A stretch of 64,000 nucleotides of DNA from Thalassospira sp. ER-Se-21-Dark (GCF_017922435.1 NZ_VDEZ01000001.1:1240001-1304000), one strand, 5' to 3'; shown: positions 26,200 through 35,589, numbered from the stretch's first letter. The notes: generated by a model from the letters alone, not told the origin. Numbers and translations are program-made.

Positions 26200-27141
26200 T
26201 CAGGTGTCGATGTCGGTCAGATCGACACAGGTAACCCCGTTATTATCAAGATCAAGCATCGCCTTGAGAAACGCACTGTCGAGATTGGTCGAAAGCCCAT
26301 GCATCCGGCGATTTTCAATAAAAAAGCCGTCGGTCTTGAAACGATCAAGCTGGGTTTGCAGCCTTGTGATATCGCTTTGTGGCACATCACCACTGATCGC
26401 GATATAGAGATAACAGGTGCGATAGGGCTTGAAACCAGTCACATCAGGAATGCTGACTTCGGGATATTCGGCACGGACCTTATCAAGATAATGGCGCAGG
26501 ATATTGCCACCAATGGCAATCAGATCAACGCGATCAGCCATCATCATCGGCAAAAGAAGTTCTTCACGCGGCACCATAACCAACTGTTTCGCACCGCGAT
26601 CACGAAGATATCCTTCACGCGCTGATCCCATCAGAACCCCGATGCGGGCATCGCGCAGAAGCGTGTCAAACGCCATGTCCGACCAACCGGTATCGACAAA
26701 GCCAAACAGGTTCCAGAAGGTCCGGCTGACCGGACCCACCCATTGGAAAACATCTTCGCGATGATCAATTCGGGTGGTGGGGTAAATCACGTGCCCGACT
26801 TCGCGTCCGGCCAACTCCATCTGACGTTTCCAGGGCATCTGCGGCACGATTTCAACAGCCAGACCGGCCTTGGTAAACAGTTCGATGGCAAGGGTATCGA
26901 AGTAGCCTGGCTCCGGCCGGCCCGATGACTGAACCCGCGTGCTTTCAGACAGATGGATGACGTAGGTGCCATTAAATGGGCTTGTGCCGGGGGTATTACC
27001 CGTGGCCGCCTCGTCGGCCCGAACGGCCGTGGTGCCAACAATCAGAACACATGCAAGGATCAGGACCGCGACAAAGTAATGAGCGCGTTTTTTGAAGGGC
27101 AAAGTTAAGGAACGCAGTGCAGGCCACTGCCCTTGTGCCAT
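26200..27141 (-). CDS. Periplasmic substrate-binding protein (transporter family 3-like)
   Basis: 313 aa. An N-terminal hydrophobic segment (FVAVLILACVLIVGTTAVRA) is a signal peptide cut near V-R-A|D-E. The rest resembles bacterial extracellular solute-binding proteins of family 3 (TKAGLAVEIVPQMPWKRQME, IGVLMGSAREGYLRDRG). No transport permease or ATPase is adjacent. The start at 27141 lies only 1 bp from the CTAG edge of a MITE-like insertion, so its native promoter and ribosome binding site may have been displaced. The frame continues into the element but those residues are element-encoded. Before insertion its start would have followed the dnaQ stop by 1 bp. Confidence 0.78.
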   Translation of the reverse strand: MAQGQWPALRSLTLPFKKRAHYFVAVLILACVLIVGTTAVRADEAATGNTPGTSPFNGTYVIHLSESTRVQSSGRPEPGYFDTLAIELFTKAGLAVEIVPQMPWKRQMELAGREVGHVIYPTTRIDHREDVFQWVGPVSRTFWNLFGFVDTGWSDMAFDTLLRDARIGVLMGSAREGYLRDRGAKQLVMVPREELLLPMMMADRVDLIAIGGNILRHYLDKVRAEYPEVSIPDVTGFKPYRTCYLYIAISGDVPQSDITRLQTQLDRFKTDGFFIENRRMHGLSTNLDSAFLKAMLDLDNNGVTCVDLTDIDT

Positions 27142-27142
27142 C

Positions 27143-27411
27143 CTAGGGTCAGGACCCATTAATTTGATATCAATGGCAGACGTTATATTTGTGAAATCCA
27201 AGGAAAATGCCGTAGAGCGGGGTGGCTCCCCGCGCAAGGGATTTGACGCCGGAGTTTGCAAATATAACGTCTGTCCTTCGGATTCATCGGATTTGCACGG
27301 CCTACTTTGTCGCAAAGCCTTGAAAGATACATATCTTCCTGTGGCTTTGTTTCGCGTATCCGCACAAATCCGATGAACCATTGAAACCAAATTAATGAGT
27401 CCTGACCCTAG
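27143..27411. mobile_element. MITE-like element with CTAG target duplication
   Basis: The 25-bp ends (CCTAGGGTCAGGACCCATT... at 27142-27166 and its inverse at 27388-27412) match at 24 of 25 positions, and CTAG occurs at both edges. The 269-bp interior encodes no transposase. It contains two more nested inverted repeats: CAGACGTTATATTTG (27177) with CAAATATAACGTCTG (27258), and TTCATCGGATTTG (27286) with CAAATCCGATGAA (27363). CTAG duplications are typical of IS5-family relatives, so it is probably a non-autonomous element mobilised by such a transposase. Confidence 0.8.
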
Positions 27412-28121
27412 GCATCTTGCCTTGTCAGCCAGAGCGCATCTTTGACTTTGGCCTCGATATAGGCGCGGTGAGCGGCAAGTTCTTCGTCGCTGATCACATG
27501 CGGTCTTGGTTCCAGCCGGTTGCCCCGCGGGCCCAGAACCCGACGCCCGCCATTTTCCCCCTCCTGATCACCGTTTAACGCATTGGGATCAAGCGACAGG
27601 CCGTGCTGACGGCCGCCCAGCAGTTCAAGATAGACCTGGGCGAGCAAATCGGAGTCAAGCAATGCGCCGTGAAGGGTACGGTTGGAGTTGTCGATCTTGA
27701 AACGACGACACAGCGCATCGAGGCTGACGGGGGATCCGGGGAATTTCTTGCGCGCCATCTGAACCGTATCAAGGGCGCGTTCCATGGCAATGCGCGGCTT
27801 GTTCAGCCATTCAAGCTCCGCATTGAGGAACTTCATATCAAAGCTGGCATTGTGAATGACCAGAACCGAATCCTCGCCAATGAATTCGATGAACTCATCG
27901 GCGACCTCGGCAAAGACGGGTTGGTCTTTGAGAAACTCATCGCCCAAACCGTGAACGTCAAATGCCTCCTTGGGCATCGGGCGCTGGGGATTGATATACT
28001 GGTGATACTGCCGCCCGGTGGGCATGTGATTGATCAGTTCGATACAGCCGATTTCAACCAGTCTGTGGTCAGCATAGGGATCAAGGCCGGTGGTCTCGGT
28101 ATCAAGAACAATCTCACGCAT
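27408..28121 (-). CDS. dnaQ: DNA polymerase III epsilon subunit (proofreading exonuclease)
   Basis: 237 aa 3'-5' exonuclease. Exo I D-T-E-T-T-G (Asp7, Glu9), Exo II V-I-H-N-A-S-F-D, and the Exo III-epsilon H-G-A-L-L-D-S-D block. The C-terminal part should bind the alpha subunit. The stop codon TAG lies within the CTAG target of the adjacent element (GCC-TAG-G), so the insertion preserved the end of the protein. Downstream of coaE with a short gap, as in other alphaproteobacteria. Confidence 0.95.
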   Translation of the reverse strand: MREIVLDTETTGLDPYADHRLVEIGCIELINHMPTGRQYHQYINPQRPMPKEAFDVHGLGDEFLKDQPVFAEVADEFIEFIGEDSVLVIHNASFDMKFLNAELEWLNKPRIAMERALDTVQMARKKFPGSPVSLDALCRRFKIDNSNRTLHGALLDSDLLAQVYLELLGGRQHGLSLDPNALNGDQEGENGGRRVLGPRGNRLEPRPHVISDEELAAHRAYIEAKVKDALWLTRQDA

Positions 28122-28139
28122 GTAGTCGTTATCCAGTCA

Positions 28140-28724
28140 TCAACTGAGTTGGTCGATAATACCCTGAATATATTGAAAAGTGACGGCACGCCCCAACCCG
28201 GTCGGGATGATGAAATCAGCGCGCTTTCGCTTTTCGATATCTGGCATCTGTTTCGACAGAATGGCGGAAAATTTTGTCTCCGTCATCCCTTCTCGCGAAA
28301 GAACACGCTGGCGTTGTATGAACCCGGGGGCCGATACAACCGCAACATGGTCACAGCGCTTTTCACCGGATGTTTCATATAAAAGCGGGATGTCGAGAAC
28401 AACCAGCTTGCGCCCCAAACGACGCTGAGCGGCAAGAAACCGGTTTTCGGCTGCGCGCACCAGCGGATGCAGGATGGTTTCAAGCGTTTTTAGAACATCC
28501 GGATTGGCAAAGGCGATCTTGCCCAATGCCTGCCGATCAATCCGGCCATTAACGATCACATCGGGAAAGGCCTTGGCGATCGGATCAAAGGCAAGGCCAT
28601 CTGGCGCCATCAATTCATGGGTCGTGGCATCGGCATCATGGACCGGCACACCAAGGGTGCGAAACATCGCCGCCGCGGTTGACTTGCCCATGCCGATGGA
28701 GCCGGTTAACCCAAGAATTTTCAT
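28140..28724 (-). CDS. coaE: Dephospho-CoA kinase
   Basis: 194 aa, last step of coenzyme A synthesis. Begins MKILGLTGSIGMGKSTAAAM with the P-loop GSIGMGKS; VHDADATTHEL and LDIPLLYETSGEKRCD are typical. 18 bp upstream of dnaQ. Confidence 0.95.
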   Translation of the reverse strand: MKILGLTGSIGMGKSTAAAMFRTLGVPVHDADATTHELMAPDGLAFDPIAKAFPDVIVNGRIDRQALGKIAFANPDVLKTLETILHPLVRAAENRFLAAQRRLGRKLVVLDIPLLYETSGEKRCDHVAVVSAPGFIQRQRVLSREGMTETKFSAILSKQMPDIEKRKRADFIIPTGLGRAVTFQYIQGIIDQLS

Positions 28725-28745
28725 GATAAGATTACCCTTCGGATC

Positions 28746-29612
28746 TTAATCCGGCGAAAGAACGAAATCGCGCAGTTCCTGGGTCACTTCCGGATCAATC
28801 GCGAACCAGCGATGGAAACCCGGTCGTGCCTGATGGAGCAACATGCCAAGCCCGTCGACAATCGGATTGCCGCGTTCCCTGGCCTTCACCAGAAGGTCGG
28901 TCATCAGCGGCGCATAAACGATATCGGTGACAAGGGCCGTTTGCGGCAAACCATCCAGATCAATCTCAAGTTTGGGCTGGCCGACCATACCAAGGCTGGT
29001 GGTGTTGACCACAAGCGACGCCCCCAACAGGGCATCGGGTGCAAGTGGCCAGTCGACAACCTTGATCCTCGGATCATTGATTTCAGTCGCAAGGTCCTCG
29101 GCGCGTTTGCGCGTGCGGTTGGTCAGTCGGATTTCCGGGCAGTCTTCTTCAAGCAAGGAAACAAGAACCGCGCGGCATGCCCCACCAGCCCCAAGCACCA
29201 CGGCCGGACCTGACGCAAAGGCACTGTCCGGGGCAACTTGCCGCAGGTTTTCGACAAACCCGAACCCGTCGGTATTGTCACCCAAAACCTCGCCATTCTC
29301 GGTGAAAGTGATGGTATTGACCGCACCAACCCGCTTGGCCCGATCAGAGAGCTGATCACACGCAGCCATGGCGGCTTCCTTGTGCGGAATGGTCACATTT
29401 ACGCCGGCAAAACCAAGATCACGCAGGGATTTCAGGGCCGTTTCAAAGTTTTCGGGTTTGACCGGCAACGGCATATAACAGCCATCGATCCCGTATTTCG
29501 CCAACCAATAACCCTGCAGGCGCGGCGATTTCGAATGTGAAACCGGCCAACCCATCACGCCCGCCAAGCGCGAGGTTCCGGTCAGGGTGCGATAGGTATG
29601 ATGCGGAGTCAT
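28746..29612 (-). CDS. aroE: Shikimate dehydrogenase
   Basis: 288 aa NADPH enzyme of aromatic amino acid synthesis. Substrate site G-W-P-V-S-H-S-K-S-P; catalytic Lys in N-V-T-I-P-H-K-E; N-T-D-G-F-G-F; nucleotide fold VVLGAGGACRAVLVSL. Downstream coaE starts 21 bp later. Confidence 0.95.
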   Translation of the reverse strand: MTPHHTYRTLTGTSRLAGVMGWPVSHSKSPRLQGYWLAKYGIDGCYMPLPVKPENFETALKSLRDLGFAGVNVTIPHKEAAMAACDQLSDRAKRVGAVNTITFTENGEVLGDNTDGFGFVENLRQVAPDSAFASGPAVVLGAGGACRAVLVSLLEEDCPEIRLTNRTRKRAEDLATEINDPRIKVVDWPLAPDALLGASLVVNTTSLGMVGQPKLEIDLDGLPQTALVTDIVYAPLMTDLLVKARERGNPIVDGLGMLLHQARPGFHRWFAIDPEVTQELRDFVLSPD

Positions 29613-29657
29613 CGAATGATATTTCCTGCCTGAATGCTTTGTATCAGTTTGATTTTT

Positions 29658-30263
29658 TTATGCTTTTAGAACGCCATGATCGCGCAAGAAGCCGATCAGC
29701 GGCAAGAGCGGCATGCCCAGAACCGTGAAATAATCCCCGCGCACCTCGGTAAAAAGCTGCGCGCCCAGGCCTTCAAGCTGATAACCGCCGACACAGTGAT
29801 AAATCTCCTCACCGGCGGCATCGAGATATTCTTCGAGCCATTCATCGGTGAAGTTGCGCACGGTCAGATGGGCGGTATCAATCGTGCCCCAGATGCGCGA
29901 GCCTTCCTTATATATAACAGCGGCCGAGACCAGCTTGTGACTTTTGCCCCGCAGGGCCAGGAGTTGCGCGCGGGTATTGTCACGGTCCATCGGCTTGTCA
30001 AACCAGATGCCATTGCATTCCAACATCTGATCAGCGGCAATCACAATCGCATCGGGTTGCTGGCGATACATGCGCAGCGCCTTCATTTCCGCAAGCGTCT
30101 CTGCGGCTTCGGCCGCCGTCGCACCCTCGGCCTTCATCGCCTGTTTATAGCCGTCCTCGTCAATCATCGAGGCGACGGCTTCGCAATTGACACCAGCATT
30201 GGTCAGCATGGCATGGCGGGCCTTGCTGCTGGATGCGAGAATAAGACGATGGGTGCTGGGCAT
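29658..30263 (-). CDS. maf: Maf-like nucleoside triphosphate pyrophosphatase
   Basis: 201 aa. Maf proteins hydrolyse non-canonical or pyrimidine NTPs. The N-terminal S-S-S-K-A-R motif (usually SxSPRR) and A-A-D-Q-M-L (catalytic Asp) are present. The ATG at 30263 precedes the conserved HRLILASSSKARHAML; the longer reading overlaps ppsR in another frame. The usual SPRR is replaced by SKAR, as in several alphaproteobacterial origin-linked Maf proteins. Confidence 0.9.
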   Translation of the reverse strand: MPSTHRLILASSSKARHAMLTNAGVNCEAVASMIDEDGYKQAMKAEGATAAEAAETLAEMKALRMYRQQPDAIVIAADQMLECNGIWFDKPMDRDNTRAQLLALRGKSHKLVSAAVIYKEGSRIWGTIDTAHLTVRNFTDEWLEEYLDAAGEEIYHCVGGYQLEGLGAQLFTEVRGDYFTVLGMPLLPLIGFLRDHGVLKA

Positions 30264-30285
30264 ATGTTTATCCTGTTGGTGCAGC

Positions 30286-31110
30286 TTAATGACCGCGGCG
30301 GTCATACATGGTCGATAAAATGATGGCGGCGGTTTCTTCGATGGACCGGCGGGTGACATTAATGATCTTCCAGCCGCGTTCGGTAAAGTATCGCCGTGCC
30401 TGGTGAACTTCGTCGCGGACTGCAACCGGATCAACATAATCGCCGCCCTCGCCGCGTTCGATCTGGCGCAGGCGGTTTTTGCGGATCGAGACCAGCTGAT
30501 CAACATCCTTGATCAAGCCGACCACCAGGGGTTTTTTGAGCTGATCAAGTTCCGGCGGCAACGGGCAGCCCGGCACAAAGGGAATATTGGCAGTCTTGAT
30601 GCCACGATTGGCCAGATAAACCGATGTCGGGGTTTTGGACGTGCGCGAAACACCGACAATCACCACATCGGCGTCTTCCAGATCCCAGCCCGATTGGCCG
30701 TCATCATGGGTCAGGGTGTAATCGATCGCCTCGATCCGGTTGAAATATTCCTCGTCCATTTTATGGAGCGCACCGGTCCGGCCGTGCGATTGCTGCCCCA
30801 GATACCCGGCCATCATGGTGACGGTATTATCAAGCACGTGGCTGTGGGGGACCTGCAGGCGGCGACAGCCTTCTTCGAGCTTGCGACGGATGTCGCTGTC
30901 AAAGACGGTGTAAAGAACGATGCCGGGATTGCGTTCGATATCGGCCAAGACACGCGCCAGCTGGGCATCTGTCCGGATCAGCGACCAGACATGTTCATGA
31001 GCACGCACATCGGGAAACTGCGCGACGCAGGCGCGCGCGATGCCATCGACCGTCTCGCCGGTTGAGTCCGAGACCAGATGAAGATGGAAAATTTTGTCCG
31101 TCCCGACCAT
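30286..31110 (-). CDS. ppsR: Pyruvate, phosphate dikinase / PEP synthase regulatory protein (DUF299)
   Basis: 274 aa bifunctional kinase-pyrophosphorylase controlling PPDK or PEP synthase by reversible phosphorylation. HLHLVSDSTGETVDGIARA is the conserved N-terminus, G-V-S-R-T-S-K-T-P-T-S the P-loop, and FVPGCPLPPEL follows. Reads away from oriC, with maf next. Which dikinase it controls is not visible here. Confidence 0.92.
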   Translation of the reverse strand: MVGTDKIFHLHLVSDSTGETVDGIARACVAQFPDVRAHEHVWSLIRTDAQLARVLADIERNPGIVLYTVFDSDIRRKLEEGCRRLQVPHSHVLDNTVTMMAGYLGQQSHGRTGALHKMDEEYFNRIEAIDYTLTHDDGQSGWDLEDADVVIVGVSRTSKTPTSVYLANRGIKTANIPFVPGCPLPPELDQLKKPLVVGLIKDVDQLVSIRKNRLRQIERGEGGDYVDPVAVRDEVHQARRYFTERGWKIINVTRRSIEETAAIILSTMYDRRGH

Positions 31111-31797
31111 GCCTGTCCGTTTCTTTGGTCAATTTTTGATCACCAAGCAGAATCTTATCCACTTTTTGCCGACCAAACGATTTTTCTAACTTTATTCAAA
31201 CAAAGTTACGGCTGTTCAAAATACCGATCACTAACCGGATGGATAAGAGTTTTATCGCAACCCGAAGTTAGCGGATCGGAGTCGGCCCTGTGGATAAATG
31301 TGGATAACGGGTGCGACTCCGGCCCGATTTTTTCCACAGGAATTATCCTCCCGCTCATACAAAGTTTCTCAAGTGCTCTGTCCCGAGCGGGATAAGTGCC
31401 AAATTTTTCCCGTAATAACAGGGATAAGAATGCAAAAACCAGACTTATTCACCTTATCCCCATTATTCAAAAACGTCTTTTCCCAAGGCAGAGTCCGGGA
31501 GTCGTTCGGAGTCGTACACAGTTTTCCCCAAGGCCGGTTGAGATGAATCATTTTTCCCGAGTCGGAATGTGAATAAACTGTGCGTGAAATTTAATCCCTG
31601 TTATCCACAGGGAACCACTCACAAACAACATCCTTTTTTATTAAATAAGGTTTTGTTAGGCAGAACGTGGAAAACGTCTTGGCAAAGGCCCCAGGGCACA
31701 TTTCACGAAATAACAAAGCCGGTTCTGACAGGTGGCCGAACGCCACGTGTCAGGCCAAAGATCAAAAAAGCGATCGGGAAGAGAAACAGGAAACCAG
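31111..31797. other. oriC: Putative chromosomal replication origin (oriC)
   Basis: 687 bp with no credible gene, between divergently oriented ppsR and hemE, the classic alphaproteobacterial oriC position. Exact DnaA boxes: TTATCCACA inverted at 31289-31297 and 31299-31307 (a tandem pair 1 bp apart), forward at 31601-31609, and TTATTCACA inverted at 31568-31576. Near matches: TTATCCACT 31155, TTTTCCACA 31330, TTATTCACC 31445, TTATCCCCA 31454. The box at 31601 is cupped in CCCTG...CAGGG. AT-rich candidate unwinding tracts: 31621-31660 and 31160-31205. Eight GANTC methylation sites lie between 31150 and 31563. Confidence 0.85.
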
Positions 31798-32838
31798 ATG
31801 CCTAACACCCAAAAGACCTTCTTGCGTGCCCTTGCCGGTGAAACCTTGCCGGTACCGCCGATCTGGCTGATGCGCCAAGCTGGTCGCTATTTGCCAGAAT
31901 ACCGCGCAACCCGCGAAGAAGCAGGCTCTTTCCTTGATCTTTGCTATAATCCTGATCTTGCTTGCGAAGTTACGTTGCAGCCGCTGCGGCGCTTTGACTT
32001 CGATGCGGCAATATTGTTCTCCGATATCCTCGTTATACCGCAGGCACTTGGACAGCATTTGGCCTTCAAGCAGGGAGAAGGCCCACAGCTTGAGGCCATC
32101 CGCGATGCTTCAGGCCTGGGCAAGCTTTCAGTTGAAGGCATTCATGACACGCTTGGTCCGATCTATGAGACGGTTTCAAAGCTTTCACACGCCATTCCAT
32201 CCAGTACAGCACTGATCGGCTTTGCCGGTGCGCCCTGGACCGTTGCGACCTATATGGTCGAGGGCAAGGGTTCCAAGGACTTCCCGAATATCCGCCGCTT
32301 TGCCTATGGCGATCCCGATGGTTTTGCCAAACTGATCGACATTCTGGTCGAGGCGACCACGCAATATTTGCTGAAACAGGTTGAGGCAGGCGCAGAATGC
32401 ATTCAGCTGTTTGAAACCTGGGGCGGGGTGTTGTCCGAGACCGGCTTTAATCGCTGGGTGATCGAGCCGACCAAACAGATCGTTGCCAATTTGCGCGCCG
32501 TGCACCCGGATCTGCCGATCATTGGCTTCCCGCGTGGCTGTGGCTTGCATCTGGTCGATTTCAAACAGAAAACCGGTGTGACCGCGGTTGGCCTTGATAG
32601 CGGGGTGAAACTCGACTGGGTGGCAGAAAACCTTCAGAAACTGGGGCCCGTACAGGGCAATCTGGATCCGATGCTGCTGATCACCGGCGGTGATCCGATG
32701 TTTGATGAAACCAAGCGCATCCTTGATACGCTGGGCAAGGGGCCATTCATCTTTAACCTTGGCCATGGCATCACGCCGGAAACCCCGCCGGAACATGTTG
32801 GCCAGCTGGTCGACTTCATTCGCGATTACAAAGGGTAA
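31798..32838 (+). CDS. hemE: Uroporphyrinogen decarboxylase
   Basis: 346 aa; converts uroporphyrinogen III to coproporphyrinogen III in heme synthesis. [17 protein letters not shown] and [20 protein letters not shown] are invariant blocks; [10 protein letters not shown] and G-N-L-D-P follow. The ATG at 31798 has AGGA 8 nt upstream; a longer TTG reading to 31732 lacks family similarity. First gene right of oriC, co-oriented with replication. Confidence 0.96.
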   Translation: MPNTQKTFLRALAGETLPVPPIWLMRQAGRYLPEYRATREEAGSFLDLCYNPDLACEVTLQPLRRFDFDAAILFSDILVIPQALGQHLAFKQGEGPQLEAIRDASGLGKLSVEGIHDTLGPIYETVSKLSHAIPSSTALIGFAGAPWTVATYMVEGKGSKDFPNIRRFAYGDPDGFAKLIDILVEATTQYLLKQVEAGAECIQLFETWGGVLSETGFNRWVIEPTKQIVANLRAVHPDLPIIGFPRGCGLHLVDFKQKTGVTAVGLDSGVKLDWVAENLQKLGPVQGNLDPMLLITGGDPMFDETKRILDTLGKGPFIFNLGHGITPETPPEHVGQLVDFIRDYKG

Positions 32839-33037
32839 ATGTCGGCAATTGTTGCATTTTATTTTGTGATTTTTGAAATCAATCAAATCGATTGAAATAT
32901 TCAATGCGTATGATGGGCGTTGCCTGTTGCGCTTGGGTCCGGTTTGACCAAAATAGGCGCCGGAGCGCGACGGGTTTACATCATTCCCGGTTTGTCGGGA
33001 ACCGGTCCAGACACGATCTGACATGAAGGATAGCCAA

Positions 33038-34153
33038 ATGTCCGAGACGACGCGCAAGAAACGCGCCATTGTTCTTTTCAATCTGGGGGGGCCGGACAGT
33101 CCGGCAGCTGTTGAGCCGTTTCTGTTCAACCTGTTTAATGATCCGGCGATCATCAGCCTGCCCAATCCGTTCCGCTTTTTGCTGGCAAAGCTGATTTCGC
33201 GTCGCCGCGCGCCAATTGCGCGCGAGATTTATGACCATATCGGTGGCAAATCGCCGCTTCTGGAACTGACCCAGGAACAGGCAGATGCGCTTCAGATTGC
33301 GCTCAATGCCGAAGATGACGGTTATGAAAACCGTTGCTTCATCGCCATGCGCTACTGGAAGCCGTTTGCCGATGATACCGCAGCCGAAGTCAAGGCATGG
33401 GGCGCGGACGAACAAATCCTGCTTCCGCTTTATCCGCAATTTTCCACCACCACCAGCGGATCGTCGGTCAAGGACTGGAAACGGGCCTGTGCCAAGGTTG
33501 GCCTGACATCCCCGATCAAAACGGCGTGCTGCTATCCGACCAATCCGGGCTTTGTCGAAGCATCGGCTGAGATGATCAAGGCGGGCTATGAGCGCGCGCT
33601 GGCCAAGGCTACCGAACTTGGCATTGATAAACCGCGCATCCTGTTTTCCGCCCATGGTGTGCCGAAAGCGGTGATTACCAAGCGTGGGGATCCCTATCAG
33701 TCGCAGATCGAAAAAACATCGGCCGCCGTGGTCGAGAAAATGGCGATCGAAGGATTGGACTGGAACGTTTGTTATCAAAGCCGGGTCGGCCCGATGGAAT
33801 GGATTGGCCCATCGACCGAGGACGAGATCGAGCGTGCTGGCAAGGAAAACAAGGGTATCGTCGTGGTGCCGATTGCCTTTGTCACCGAGCATTCGGAAAC
33901 CCTGGTCGAGCTTGATATCGAATATGGCGAACTGGCGCATGAAAAACACGTGCCGATCTATGAGCGCGTGCGCACCGTCTGTTCCCATCCGAAGTTTATT
34001 GCCGGACTTGTTTCGGTCGTAAAACAAACGCAAGACGAGCTCGATGAAAAAGGACCGGATGACTATACGGTCGAAACGCGCGGCTGGTGGTGCCCGGATG
34101 AACATTCCTGTGCGGTGGCCAAGCAGCCGTCGCTGAAACCTGCCGGGGCCTAG
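33038..34153 (+). CDS. hemH: Ferrochelatase
   Basis: 371 aa; inserts Fe2+ into protoporphyrin IX at the membrane. VLFNLGGPDS, F-S-A-H-G-V-P (catalytic His) and CYQSRVGPMEWIGPSTEDEI are diagnostic. The ATG at 33038 follows AAGGA with 7 nt spacing. The 199-bp gap from hemE is AT-rich with a small hairpin TTCCCG-CGGGAA near the hemH start, of unclear meaning. Confidence 0.95.
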   Translation: MSETTRKKRAIVLFNLGGPDSPAAVEPFLFNLFNDPAIISLPNPFRFLLAKLISRRRAPIAREIYDHIGGKSPLLELTQEQADALQIALNAEDDGYENRCFIAMRYWKPFADDTAAEVKAWGADEQILLPLYPQFSTTTSGSSVKDWKRACAKVGLTSPIKTACCYPTNPGFVEASAEMIKAGYERALAKATELGIDKPRILFSAHGVPKAVITKRGDPYQSQIEKTSAAVVEKMAIEGLDWNVCYQSRVGPMEWIGPSTEDEIERAGKENKGIVVVPIAFVTEHSETLVELDIEYGELAHEKHVPIYERVRTVCSHPKFIAGLVSVVKQTQDELDEKGPDDYTVETRGWWCPDEHSCAVAKQPSLKPAGA

Positions 34154-34294
34154 ATCACAGTTATAACGCCAAGCGGGCCGGTTCTGTTTTTGGATCGGCC
34201 TGATTGCTGTTATGGTCGGAAAAATTCAAAAAAATTCCCGCTTGCGCGGGCTTTAACCTGCCGACCCTGACCGTCACATCCAGAGAAGAGAGAG

Positions 34295-34723
34295 ATGGAT
34301 AGTTACAGCATTATCAAATCCCTGCATGTCATCAGCGTGATCGCCTGGATGGCGGGTCTTCTGTATTTGCCAAGGCTTTATGTCTATCACTGCGAAGTGG
34401 CGCCGGGCTCGGAAGCCAGCGAGAAATTCAAGGTGATGGAACGCCGTCTTTTGCGCGCCATCATGAACCCGGCAATGATCGCGACCTGGATTTTTGGCGG
34501 CTATCTGATCCATGCGGCCGGTGTCATGACCGAAGGCTGGTTCCACGTCAAACTGCTGTGTGTGGTTCTGATGACCATCGCACACATGATGATGGCGCGT
34601 TACCGCCGGGCGTTCGAGGCGGATGCCAATACGAAATCGCAGAAATTCTATCGTATTTTCAATGAAGTACCGACGATCCTGATGATCATTGTCGTCTTCA
34701 TGGTGATCGCACGGCCCTTCTGA
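34295..34723 (+). CDS. hemJ: Protoporphyrinogen oxidase HemJ
   Basis: 142 aa integral membrane protein with four predicted helices; oxidises protoporphyrinogen IX to protoporphyrin IX. The conserved His (residue 11, IKSLHVISVIAWMAGLLYLP) and Lys (EGWFHVKLL) are present, with RLYVYH after the first helix. The ATG is preceded by GAAGAGAGAG. Follows hemH, completing a late-heme cluster. Confidence 0.93.
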   Translation: MDSYSIIKSLHVISVIAWMAGLLYLPRLYVYHCEVAPGSEASEKFKVMERRLLRAIMNPAMIATWIFGGYLIHAAGVMTEGWFHVKLLCVVLMTIAHMMMARYRRAFEADANTKSQKFYRIFNEVPTILMIIVVFMVIARPF

Positions 34724-34771
34724 TCGGCTCTGTTTGACGGCCCATCAGTAAAAACGTTTCGATTTTAAAAT

Positions 34772-34804
34772 AAAAAGGCCGCCAAACTGGCGGCCTTTTC
34801 TTTG
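34772..34804 (+). terminator. Terminator after hemJ
   Basis: AAAAGGCCGCCA / TGGCGGCCTTTT stem with a three-base loop and a T-rich tail, in the convergent gap between hemJ and secB. It may act in both directions. Confidence 0.88.
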
Positions 34805-34847
34805 TCATCGTTTTGGCATCGATCCAAAAGCCGATGGATGGGGTCAA

Positions 34848-35345
34848 TCAGGCGTTGCCAGCCGGCTGACCTTCCATCTTGGATGCGAATTTTTTGCGGA
34901 AAAGATCAGCAAAATCAATCTGCTGCATCATCAGCGGCGGGAAACCACCGTCTGCGGTCAGGTCTGCGACGATTTTACGGACATAGGGGAACAGCAGGCG
35001 CGGAACTTCGATCATCAGAACCGGCAGGCGGTGTTCGTCAGAAACATTCAGCGTCACAACGCAGCCATACTGCAGTTCGGCAATGAAGGCCACCTTGTCG
35101 CCAACGTCGGCTTTGACATTGATCTTGATGGTGACTTCGTGAAGTTTCTGGTCCTGGGTGGTGCGGGCCTCAACATCAACGTCGATATTGATTTTCGGCT
35201 GCTGCTGCAGGGCAACGCTTTCCGGTGCGTTCGGGTTTTCGAACGACAGATCCTTGATGTACTGGGTGTGGATCGTGATCGGATTTGCGGCCGGCTGCTG
35301 CTTCTGTTCTGCTGCGCCTTCTGCACCGGTGGTATTCTCGGCCAT
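34848..35345 (-). CDS. secB: Protein-export chaperone SecB
   Basis: 165 aa; tetrameric chaperone passing unfolded preproteins to SecA. ITIHTQYIKDLSFENPNAPE is the signature start after a Gln-rich N-terminus, and LFPYVRKIVADLTADGGFPP the conserved C-terminal block. Convergent with hemJ. In many alphaproteobacteria secB adjoins dnaQ; here dnaQ is about 7 kb away across oriC. Confidence 0.96.
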   Translation of the reverse strand: MAENTTGAEGAAEQKQQPAANPITIHTQYIKDLSFENPNAPESVALQQQPKINIDVDVEARTTQDQKLHEVTIKINVKADVGDKVAFIAELQYGCVVTLNVSDEHRLPVLMIEVPRLLFPYVRKIVADLTADGGFPPLMMQQIDFADLFRKKFASKMEGQPAGNA

Positions 35346-35589
35346 TAAAGTCTAGCTCCCTTAGAGGTCATTTCGTCTTGATCAGAAAAAAGCTTTCGGC
35401 TTGAAGGCTTTGCCTTGGCTGAAATGCTTATTACTGACGCCGCCCCGTTGCGGCAGATAAATTGGACTTGTTGGCCTAGCACGTCTGGCCTGCACGGGCA
35501 AGCCAATCAGAGCGGGTCAAAGCCCTTATCAAAGCCCGCGTTTCCGGGGGTTTGGTTGTCCTTATTGCGGACAAAGGCCTTTGAATCAA
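35346..35589. other. Gap between fxsA and secB
   Basis: 244 bp (about 300 bp counting the fxsA terminator). It should include the secB promoter. Small open frames on both strands lack ribosome binding sites and coding character. Confidence 0.4.

Noticed and set aside
26977-27390. N-terminal extension of the binding protein through the repeat element
   Set aside because: The extra residues are encoded by the MITE, precede a proper signal peptide and lack a ribosome binding site.
31369-31551. Small ORFs inside the putative origin
   Set aside because: Short, overlapping DnaA boxes and GANTC sites, without ribosome binding sites or similarity.
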